Positions 36,301 to 48,300 of a stretch of DNA of 64,000 bases are shown one piece after another. The translations under genes and the position numbers were made by a program. Position 1 is the first letter of the stretch. Each line of letters opens with the position of its first letter. Source of the DNA: Crotophaga sulcirostris (lineage: Eukaryota; Chordata; Aves; Cuculiformes; Crotophagidae); the NCBI GenBank assembly GCA_013397455.1, contig VYZB01000124.1:540081-604080 (forward strand), given 5' to 3'. The notes beneath the pieces were generated by a model. It made no database searches. It was not told the origin of the DNA and saw nothing but the letters and a program-made list of their open reading frames with translations.

Positions 36301-39300
36301 GGTGGTTTTATCAAGTTCCAACATAAGGAGTGCCATTTAAAAAAAAGTGGTCTATATGTAAATATGGGAGAGCCTGCGTCCATCAGCAGAGACTTCCACC
36401 CAGTGTCAGTTTTGTTAATCCAAAGGTTTTCATTCTTCAGGCAAGCACTGGTCCAACTGGTGTTCACTGTGCCTCTAGAAAGCAAATATTGTTCTGGTGG
36501 ATAAAAAAAATGTCTTGAAGGGAATGGGACAAAAGGGAGATTTCTGAGGATGGAGCTGCCAAACACTTGCCCAGCAGGGAGACTGGAAAAAGTCATGGGG
36601 AAAGGTGGTCTTGGCAGCATGCTGCAAGCAACCTTGGCCCTTAGCTCTAATGAAACCAAGGAAAATACCTGTATTCTTGGACTGGCAGCACTTTTTACTA
36701 AGGTAATTTAGTTGTATTTTTTCAATGAGGTGAAGGGGCCATCTTTGCTCCCCTGAGGGAAAGCAGAGAGGTCTGCTCTTGAGTTTGCAGCAGCAGAACT
36801 GGGTCTTTCTCATTCTTTTCTCACCCTGAGCAGCTTGGTGAGAGAAGAGGGAAGGGAAGGTTTGGATGGGGAGCTTATTTACAGAAGTGTGGCCTCTCAC
36901 TGTGCAGGGAGACGAGGAGGGTAAAGCACTCCCCAAAGCTGCCTATGGAAGAGAGCTTATTTTGAGTACTGTGTGGGTGTGTCTGCTGATCAACAGCTGT
37001 GGGGAACTGAATTTTTAAGAACAGCTACCAGTGTCTGACATGACATGAGAGGCAACGTTCAAAGGCATTTCCCTTCCCTGGAGAGGGACAAAATTGTGTC
37101 TTGTTAGAAGTTGCTCATGTTTAAGCCATATCAGTATCCAGTTGGAGCTAAATTCTCTCGATCTCTCTACGTGGTGTAGCACATACTCTGCAACAGAAAA
37201 AGGGCTTTACACCATTTTGCCCCAATTAAGCCCATGTTAATTGGCAACCCTTGTGCTTTGGGTCTCAGTTGGCTTTGTAGCATTATTGCAATCCTGCATG
37301 TGTGTGTGTGGTGCCATTCTTCTCTTTAGGAAAACCAGCTGAACTGCAGAGGAAGGAAAGCACTGACAGGCACCCGTTCCAGCACGGGGACAAAGTGAAA
37401 TGCCTGCTGGACATCGACATCTTGCGGGAGATGCAGGAGGGCCACGGTGGCTGGAATCCAAAAATGGCTGAGGTATGCTGCTGCTTACTCCTGTTCTGAT
37501 GTATCACTGTCTCAGACTACACAAATAGGCACTGGCTAGGAAATTACCAGAACATCTTACCTTCTATATTCATTTTGTGTTGACCAGATCACAAATACAA
37601 ATTCTTTAGGGATAAAACACTCAAGTCAGATTTATTTTGAGGCTCAGATCAATCTGTGTTGTTTGAGAATTGCCTTGTGGAGCCCTGCATAATTTATAAG
37701 AGTCTACGATGGGTCAAAAGAGTTGCTCAAAAGTCTTGGAAGCCAATGCAAAAAAATAATGGCTGGTTTGTTTGTTTTTAAACGAGCTGTGGCTCTCTTT
37801 CTTGGAGTCTGGATCCATTCCCTGTTTGACTTCTTTTTTTATTGTCCATTACTGCTAATGAAAGTTATGTGTTTTGTCAACAGTGGGCTTTATCCCTGGC
37901 CAGGGCTAAAATTTCTCAGCCCATATGATGTTCTTGGAGCCTAGCCTGTTGTCTTGTCTTTAGTTTGAAGAGCTGTCAGAAAAACCTCAGACAGCAGAGG
38001 AAGTAAAGGTAGAAATGACACCTATTAGTGTCGTGTAGCATCCCAGGGGCATCGTGGAGGTGAGGCTCCAGGGGCTTGTGAACATTCGATGCGGGCTTAT
38101 GTTCACACAAAATGATAACAGCCAAATGAATAAATTTGCTATTCAGATTAAAAGGTCTGTGGTTTTTGTTTCTGTTCAAGTCAAATTTCTTGGCTTTAAA
38201 CAGTCCACAGATATTGCCCAAAAGGGATTAAATTACCTTCATGTATTGAAGAAGGCAGTAATTCTGCTGTGCAGATTTACTGCAAGACAATATCACATTT
38301 TGACGCTCACCGTTACAGCAATAAGACCTGTCTCTGAGCCTGCATTACTAACTTGTATAAAAGTGGCTTTTTGGAGAGGGAGGGAAGTGCCACAAGTGAC
38401 CCAAATTCCTGCTGTGCTTGAGTCAGTAAACTGAATAACCTGAGGTCTGATTTGGGTGCAGCTGGCTGAAACCTTGGTAAATGATGAGTGCAATAAAATT
38501 ATAAAGATACATTATATAGATATGCTAACCCAACCTGCCCTGAAGGTGAGCAGTCCTTTTGACATCAGTCTTTAGTCAAGACAAACTAGGTCATTTCGGT
38601 TTCAACATGGAAATCTATTAACTGAGCATCAGTCTCTTTTTTTAACCTGGCAGGCAGGAGCTTACTGTCTTCTGGGGTGTGAACTTTAGGGCCGGTGTCA
38701 GTGGAGCCGTGGGTTTTTTATTCCAACTCAGCCCTTCACCCCCAAAGCTATCAATTTTGAACGTTGCTGTGTAGCTAACGTAGTGTGCTCGGCTGTTAAA
38801 CCTCAGCACTTCTGAATTCCTCTTGGTGGTGAGTGCAAGTGTAGGGAGGGATATCAAACAGAGAAAGGGCAGCTTTCCATTGTCTCAGAAATCAGTGCTT
38901 TTTGTCTCCTACCAAAGTGTCAGCTGCTCAGACCCTGCCAGAATCAACAGGTACAGAACCCCACACTGCCCATCTGCACTGTGTTTTCTGTAGTCTGCTC
39001 TGCTGTGCCCCCTTTTTTTTCCTCTCAGAGCATGCCTTGCTGGTGTTATACTGCAGAACAATGTTGTAATCTCTGCCCGCCTTTGTCATTTGGAAAGAGG
39101 GGGATAATTTGTGCTGCACTTTCAGGGATTCTCAAGCTTTGTATTCCTACCCCTCCTCCCTCAATATGCTGCTACTTTAGGGGAGCTTTTAAAGCAGCCT
39201 TTCCCTCCTTCTGCAGAAAAACTATGACCCCATCTTGTTGAAAGCAGGTTTGGGAGCACTGTTGTTCTGTGAATCGGAAATGCTGGGTAATTTAGCCATC

Positions 39301-42300
39301 TATGCCTTGGATGCCTGCTTTCCCCTCTATTAAGCAATGTGATTTATTTAGGGGGTTTCCCCTACTTTTTTTTTCCCCCCCATCAAAAGTTCATTGGCCA
39401 GACAGGGACTGTGCACAGAATCACGGACAGAGGGGACGTGAGGGTCCAGTTCAACAGTGAAACCCGCTGGACTTTCCATCCTGGAGCTCTGACAAAGGTA
39501 GGTGCTGATAGGTGAGCTTGGCCAGAACTAAAAGTGCTGCAGGGAATAGCTGTCAGTTTAGCTGCTCTTTTAGGACACAAGGTGTTCCAAGCAAGTGCTG
39601 AAGAAATGTACTGCTGCTCTAAAAGCTGTAGTTCTAGGCAGAATTTCCTGCAGGCCATCAGAGCTAAGCTAGATGGTTGCAGACAGTGGGAATTGGGCTG
39701 CTAGGCTGTCCAGTTTTGTGAACCTTTGCATTTCAAGTGTTATGAGTTCTTAAGATAAATGCCACTTCTTAATTTCAGCTTCTTTGATTGGTAACAGCAG
39801 ACCTACAGTAGCTCATCCTTCTGCAGCTACCTTTCATCTGTGATGAACCTCCTTCCACATCATTTCCATTTGATTTTGTTTTCTTCCTCCTTCGTGTGTC
39901 TTCATGTTATTCTTCTTTTTGCATCTTTCTTTCTCTCACTTCTCTCTGATTCTTCTGGATGACCCAAGGCTTTAATCCAGCTCTTCTAATTTTGTGTCTG
40001 CATTTCTAAAGCTTCTAGCTCTGGCTTTCCCCAGAGGTTTGAGAACTTGAAATGTGGTTGATTAGAAACAGGGCTAATAGATAGAGAAGGAGCTGTTGGA
40101 AGCCTACAAAATTCTTAAAGACTCGAACAAGGTCACAATGCTAAAAACTCCCATACCAATGGAAAACAAAATGTCAGGCTGTTTTGCACAGAATTAGTCT
40201 GCTTTGAAAAGTGTGTTTTGACAGTGCTCCCTTCTTAGCTCAGTGAGCAGAGGGAGCATCTGGCAGATTACCAGGAGAGATAAACTCTGGTTTCCCTTCT
40301 GTGTTTTAAATGACAAACAGATTTAACTTCCTTATTAAAGTGAATTAAAATTTCCAGTGCCAAATCAGGTATAGTGAGGAGGTGGACCAAGGAAAGTTCC
40401 ATATGTATTTTATACCAGTATTAATTATAAATGTATTGAAGGAAGAAAAGAAAAATGTTCTGTGCCGTGTTATTTCCCTGCTTAAATATGCACTTGACTT
40501 AAAACAGAAATACCCCAGCCCTTGGACTGTGCCTGTTTTGCAGTGCAGTGATTACAGATTTCTTGGTAGTCGTATTTACGTTTTGTAATGCCTTGGTTTT
40601 GAGTCGATGCGTTTCTTGTTTGCTTGGGGTTTCTGAGGGTGGGAGGGTGGGGTGGAGGGGCTAATCACTTTTTTTTTTTTTCTGGCTTCGTCCCCCAAAA
40701 GCTTATGACTTTCTTTTTCTTGTAGCTCAACACCTTTTGGGTTGGTGATGTTGTCCGGGTGATAGATGATATGGAAACAGTGAAGCGATTCCAACCTGGT
40801 CATGGGGATTGGACAGATGAAATGGCACCTGTGAGTGCGCGCCAGATCCAGGACAGCCCAGTAACTTCCTGAGGTTTCCCAGGCAATCAGCAATAGTGAC
40901 TGGGCTTGCATTGCCCTCCAGTGTTCCTGCTGGTCATTGAGTGCACAGACCTTTCTGGGACTGCTGAGGCCTTGCAAAATAAATGTTGCTCAGCACTATT
41001 GGCTATTGGTGATACAATCCTATTGCAGCACCCAAAGTGGGTAGATGGGGAATCTGACAAAGGATTTGGCTACCAGTAAGTCAGAAAAGAGGTTTCACTA
41101 ACCAGTGTGACCAGGTCCTTGTACGCCCTCCCTGATTCTCTGGAAGGAGGCAGGAAAGTGTCCAAGTGGAAGAATGGTCTGATCGGACCAGTATGGCTAA
41201 AAAGCAGAATACAGGTGTCCTCTAGGAGCAATTAAGTGCACAGAGGAAACCTTTCCTGATCCCAGTTTGTCTCAGTTGTCTTGGTTCCTCAGACCATGTT
41301 TGGTTGTTCCGCCACCTTTCTCTCCAGACATTTGTAATGGGTGTGGGAAACCCTTCTTATGTAACACCAGTAATAGAGAAACTGCAGAGAACCCTCTGGT
41401 GTCCTTGAAGCGGGAGCTGTCTGCGAGTGTGTCACTGTTCAGTGCTTCTTTTCACACAGCAGGAGTGCCGCCTGCGAAACCACTCTTAGAAGCATTGCAT
41501 TGGTTCTGAGATGCAAAGCATCCTGCGTCTTACCTCTTAAAAATCGTTCCTCTCTTTCCATTGCAGACCCTAGGGCACATTGGCAAAGTGATCAAGGTCT
41601 ATGGGGACGGAGATTTGCGAGTGTCGGTCGGAGGGCAGTCCTGGACGTTCAACCCCGCTTGCCTGACAGCCTACCAGAGGGATGAGGAAGCAAACCTCAT
41701 GACAACAGAGAATGCAAAGGAATCAAAAAGTGAGATAGCAAGCACAGAGATGTCTGGTCTGTCAGAGACTGGGGAGTGGTTGCTCTGGCATAACAACAAC
41801 AATGCTCTTTAGACACTGTTAAACTCCATCTGCCTGTTCGTCCCCTGACAGAGCTCTAAAACCAAGCTGTGCTTTACTGGGGAAGCAAAGCTGGCCTTAA
41901 TGGGCAAATACAGAGTTTAGAACTTGGGACTGCTAACCATAGCACTGCCCTACATTCAGTATTTGCTTCTTCCTTGATCTGTCTCAGTATCCTGTTTCAT
42001 CCTGCTGTGTTTCCTGTAGGAGGATACTAATTCTCAAATGCTTGTGAAATAGGTTTGATGGGGCTTTGAGCAACCTGATCAAGTGGAAGGTGTTGAGGGT
42101 TGGAACCAGATGGGCTTTGAGGTCCCTTCTGACCCAAACTATTCTGTGGTTCTGTATACCCAGATCCTTATGTGGAAGTGTTGTCAAATCGACAATTATT
42201 TTTGTAATTAAATTTGTAAAGCTTTTTGTGTGAGCTAAGTATTAGCGGTACAGCAGGCCACGTACTGTGGTTCTGTAGCTGTACTGTGCCAACTGTATGC

Positions 42301-45300
42301 ACGTACCCACGTGCTCTTTGGGCCTCTTAACCTGTGGCTGTTTCTCATTCCTACCAGGTACTTTGGTTACTGTATTGGAGAAACTGCTGTCCCAGAAGAC
42401 GGAGTCGGAGCACGCAGGCTGCCTGGTCATTTGTGCAGCGCTCAACAATGTGGCTAAAGTTCGGGAACTCCTTCAGAAGTACCCAGACAAAGCAAGTTTG
42501 TTGTTCTTTAAAATACTGTCATAAAATTTTGTAGTCAAGTAGGGAATAGGGTGGAAGAAAAAGAATAGATTTTTTTTTCAGACCTAGCATTAGCTCCTAA
42601 CAGCTGAAAAATTATTTTGCTGCTATTTAGAATTAAATTTTTATGTTAAATGTACATATTCTATGGCTCTATGTTGTGGCATTAAATCTTAACTAGAGGT
42701 AAGCCCTTACAGCACATTTCCAAAACTGGCTTTTCCCAGATTTCCTTTATGGACACTGCACCTGTAGAATTAGGGGGAGAGATGTATCTATATGGAAACA
42801 GTAGATGATGTTCACGTATCTGGCCTCTGTCTGAAAAGAAGGCCATGGGTTGTCTGACTGATTGTCTGTCCTTAGATGACCTTGCAAAATGGTTTTGTTG
42901 GAGTCAGGAAAGAGGAAAGCTGCCCAGATCCTGATGCTGTGTATGTCTGTGCAGTCTTATCTCATGTCTGACTGGAGCAGGGAACTGGGCTTGACTTGTT
43001 GCTGAACAATTTATGTGCTTGCAGAGTGCCAGACCATTAGGATCACATCTGCTCACATCACTGCTCTTTCCAGCTGTTTGAAGGTTCAGGCTCCTTCAGT
43101 GATGGGTTCAGGGTTTATAAACAGGTTAAAAAAGGAGAACCAGAGAACAAAGTATTTCCACAGTGCCCCTGGAAACTGTTGGTAACAAAAGATAAGTTTT
43201 GTTGAGGCTATGTCTGTATGGCTGGCAGGAGCAGCTGAATGCATGAACCAGGAAAACTAGAATCGATTCTGAAGGAACCCCTGTGAAGCTGATGTAGCAG
43301 TTAGTTGTCTGGTATTTATTATAGTTCTTTATTTACACAGTTAACAGGGCCTCTGGAGATGGGAGGAATAGATAAATACCTGCAATTGTCAAATTTGTCT
43401 CAGATAAGAAAGTGCCAGGTGTCAGGAATCCATTATGTTCTTAGTTATTTTTGTTAGATTTCTGCTTCTATTTTATATTTTATTTCTGTTCTAATATTTG
43501 TATTAATAAATCTAAATGACTTGTCTGTCATTCTGAGTGAATCGAGGGGAGTCTTGCCTGTCCTGCTCTCCCAACTGCTGCACAGAACCAGCTGCAGGGA
43601 TAAAAACCTTTGTTCCCTTTGCCTGTCTGCTGAGGTTTTGTGAGCTCCTTCATCTCTTCTCCTTAGCCTCCCACTGATTTGAATGGCTTATTTTCCTTTT
43701 TTTTTCTTGCCTTTCATGCAGCCTCTCTTTGTTCCTCAGTCCCTTTAATTGCCAAAAGATCTCATTGCAGCCCTTCAGCACCTTGATATACCCTCCAGCC
43801 ATTGTACCCAGTGAAGTACCCTGGAGTAACACAGAGCAATGAGAACTTGGCATCTTCGAAGCCTTATGCAAAGCTGATTTGATCTCCTCACGCATTTTCC
43901 TATTGGGAAAGGAATTGTTGGCAAAGATGTCAAGAAGTATTCTGCTTGTAGGCATAGAGGGATTTGGCACCAGAGCTGCAATTAGAGCCTTGGCTTCTGG
44001 CTCTGTTTGCTCTCCTCTCCCTTCTTGACTCAATGTGCTGTCTCCTCTTTCCCTTTAGAAATATTCTTGGACAAGGTCGGCCGTGTAGTTGATGTACATA
44101 AAGCAGAGCCAGCAGGGCACAGATTGCAATTGGCATTTCTGAGCCTGCAGTTGTTCTGCAGCTGGTGACTTCATCCTGCTGGGCCTGCTCTAGAATGCCT
44201 GAACACAAGGCAAGTCTTTCCTAATCAAGCTGTTGGATGTGTCTCTGCCCTTCCTGTAGGTCGACGCAAAGAACCAGGGTAGGACGGCCCTGCAGATCGC
44301 CTCTTACCAGGGGCACCTGGATGTTGTGAAGACTCTGCTGCAGGCACACGCCAATGTCAACCTAAGGGATGAAGAGGGGGATACAGCACTGCACTACGCA
44401 GCTTTTGGGTAGGATATCTGTCTTCTTGCTGTCTCTGAGTCCAGACCTAAAGGGCTGCAAAAGGACAGGGGAGGAGGGGGTGTGTGATTAGGTGGGGATT
44501 AGTTTGGTTGGTTGGTTTCGGTAAGTGCGTGTGATTTCCAGAGCAAGATGAAAGGTTGAATTTTGTTTTCAGTTACCAGGGAAGAATTCATCATTAAGAG
44601 TTAGGACATTGCTGTTGACCTAAATCAAAGAGAACAGATTCTGGAGTACAATTTTTTGGGGTTATTTCTTTTTGGTTTTTTTTTTTTTTTTTTTTAATAC
44701 TAAGAGGAGGTGTGGATGAGGTTGAGAGGATACAAAACCTGAGAACTTCTGTTGCCTTGCAAGGAGGAAGGATTTACGGTGTCCTTAGAATTTAATGTTT
44801 TACTCCTTGCTTTTAAATCAGAAACCAAGCCGAGGTTGCCCGTGTGCTTATTGCTAAAGGAGCCAGTGCAGACCTGTTGAACAATGCAAAGTGCACAGCG
44901 TTGTACGTTGCTGTCAGCCAAGGATTCACAGAGGTGGTGCGGACCCTCTGCGAGCTCAACTGTGATGTCAACCTCCCAGTAAGTTTTGCGTTTGTGGGAT
45001 TTGGGTGTTTTTTTGTGGTTTTGAGGTGGGGAGGAGCTTCTTTGTCTTACACCATTTGGTGCTTTGTAGAATTTTGAAGGTCGTTCTCTTAAATTGCACT
45101 ACTGCACTTGCACAGAGGGAGTGTTCCTCTAACTTCAGAGGTGCAAAATGCCAGGTTTGGGTCTGCCCCTTCATTGTCTGTTTGCCTTATTGTGCTTTGG
45201 TGTCCTTGATAGGATTCCCAGGGAGACACCCCCCTGCATTACGCCATCACTGCAGATTACAAAGTCGTTATTGAGATTCTCACTGAAGTACCCAACATAG

Positions 45301-48300
45301 ACTTCACTGTCCAGAATTGCCAAGGCTTCAACCTGCTCCACTATTCTGCTCTAAAAGGCAACAAATTGTAAGTGACTTGACTGCTTTTCCAGATGTTAAC
45401 TCGTGTTTGCTGTCTTAACAGTAAGAAGGCAGCAGATGTAGTTCTGGTCAGATTAGGAAGGAAATGGTTGGTTATGCATTTCTTGGGTTTAGGTATGACT
45501 AGGTCTAGCTGTGCCCCTCCTTCATGTATTCCCAGGATCCTGCTGCTTGATTTCCCCATTCCATCTTCTCATGACTAGTTTGGCTAGGAAATCTGTCTGC
45601 TTCTGGATAGTCTGTTGACATGTTTGAGTTCACATATGGAAGGACAGAAGAAGGTCTGTGGTAAACACTATTTGAAAAGACTGTTCTGAGAGCCTCTGGG
45701 ATTCTTCCAAGGATAAATCTACTCGTTATTTTCATAGCAGTGTGATTTTACCCTGCTTTATTAAATGATAATTGTGAGGTTTTGTTTTATTCTTGTAATT
45801 CAATCTGTGAGATAGAGGGAGTGCTCTGCCTCACAGGTGTCAGCTCATGGTGTTGCCTATTAAACATTGATAACTACTGAGCAGAAGAGGCAGACCTGTC
45901 TCCTCTGCATTGTTTTCCTTCCTGATAAAGTAACTCTTCCATCTCTGTTAACCTCTAACATTCTAGAGCCATAAAGAAGATTCTAGCAAGAGCTCGGCAG
46001 CTGGTTGACGCCAAAAAGGAAGATGGCTTCACTGCCCTGCACCTTGCTGCTCTCAATAATCACAAAGAAGTAGCAGAAATTCTCATCAAAGAGGTAAGAA
46101 ACAAAACAAAACTATCAACAACAGAAACTCTGTTCCACTCCCAAACCCCCACATTTCCTAAGCACTGTTATACAATCACAGAATGGTTTGGGTTGGAAGG
46201 GATCTTAAAGGATCATCCAGTTCCAACCCCTCCTGCCATGTCATCAGGTTGCTCACAGACATCCAACCTGACCTTGAACTCTTCCATGACTGGAGCACTC
46301 TTCTTCAGCCAAACTCAGCAGCAGCAACTCACTCTGTTGGATGCAATTCTTCTCTTCAAGGGTCGCTGTGATGTCAACCTCAAGAACAACCGTAACCAGA
46401 CACCACTGCACCTGGCTGTCATCCAGGGACACGTAGGGATGGTGCAACTGCTGGTCAGCGAAGGCAGCGACGTCAATGCTGAAGATGAGGATGGGGACAC
46501 AGCCATGCACATCGCCTTGGAACGGCAGCAGCTCATGTCTGTCATGATGGAGAAGCGTGAAGGGGAGATGGGGTTGTCCCTCCTATCCAAGGTGAGCTGG
46601 GAGTAGGAGAAATTCCAGCACCAAGGGTAGGAAAATGCTTGATGTTAGAATGAGAGCAAGTAGTAGCATCTAAGGGGTCAAAGGAAGGCAGGGAGATTGT
46701 GTAAAGCCAGTCCAGTTGAGTGTGGAAACAAACCTCCTTGTGTGTGGGAAAGCAAGAATTCATCCTCTGAGGATACACTTGAATTTATAGCGTGAAACTT
46801 CGCATAGTCAGACGATTCATACTGTCTCCCCCGATATTTTTGTGTTGTGTTTTGAGTCTTAGCTTGTGCTAGGGACAGCCAGTAGCTGATCTTGGACACA
46901 AAAGTCTTAAAGCAACGTGAGGGGTCTCTGCATGTCATTCCCAATGCTTTTTACAGTAACACTATTTCTAGATGACTCCTTCATGTCTAATTTTACTTGC
47001 CTTGATCTACGTGCCCTGGACTTTGAAGTCAGTGGAAAATTTTTGTTGATTTCAAATTAGTTTGGATAATGTTCGTGAAAAGGTGGCTTTTTTAAAATAG
47101 CTACCACTTAGGGCTCCATACACCATCTGCACATCGGTTGGTGGGTGCTGTGGTGTATTCAGTGTCCCTCCTTTTCACTACCTGAAGATCTGAATGCCTG
47201 TTACTATGATTAGCAATGATTAGCACCAGTTAGGACCAGTCTTATGCACTCTTGTTCCCAGAATGCAAGGTCTGAATCTGCTATTTACATGCTGAAGGAT
47301 CTTTTTGTGTTTTCATTGCACTTTCACATTCCAAGTGCAAGGATTAAGACTTTTTTTAAAACTTTATACAGATCAAAGCCACGTAACAGAAACTTTTTCT
47401 ATTAACAGAGTGTTTCTCAACATGTTTTAGCTGCAGGCTTCTGGATTTCTTGGAAATGTAGAGCTGAATGTTGGAACTGCAATCGCATGTTACTTAGCAC
47501 AAGAAGGAGCAGATATTGATTATGCAAACCATCGGGGAAAGTCTCCTTTAGACCTCATTACAGATGGGAGGGTTGTCCAGATCATCAAAGACTTCTCACA
47601 GAAATTCAGGTAAACCACATCCTCTGGAAACGAGCTGTAGTTCCTCATAAGATCAGGGTGCTCCCACAGCACTGTGGTGTCACTGAATACAGCTCCTGTT
47701 CCAGGAGGGATGAAGCATCTTTGAAGCACTTTTGCTAGGAAATGATTGTCCTTGTCCCTTCTGTCCAGTCATCCTTGCAGGTTAGGCATTAGCTCTAGCT
47801 CACACAACTAATGCATGGATTGGATGCTGAGGGCTTTGAATTTGGGGCTTGGAATGTCAGGTCAGAAGTCAGAGCTTGGAATGTGTAAGAGCTAAACTTG
47901 CAGACAACCACCCCAGGCACTTTTCAGGAACGTGTGAATACAGAGGATCCTTAGGGCTGCACTTCTTAAATAGCTTCTAAAAGCTAACTTCTCCCAGCAG
48001 ACGGTACTGTCAGTACCTTACTGTTGCCTTAAGAAAGAGCAGTTTCAACTTGTGTAAATATTAGTCATCTCTGCTCTTTCCTTTTCTTTTTAAATAGTTC
48101 CAGTCAGAATCCTGAATACTAGGGGGCTAGGGTTGGTCCCACCAGAGCAATGAAGGTTCACAAATTTATGCTACCTGAGCATCTGTTGCTCTGTCTCCAT
48201 GTGGAGTGTTTGCCAGGGATCAGTATAATTTTCTCTGCTAGCTGAAGTATGGGACTTGAGTTAGATTATATGTTCATCATTGCAGGGAACAACAGGTTTC

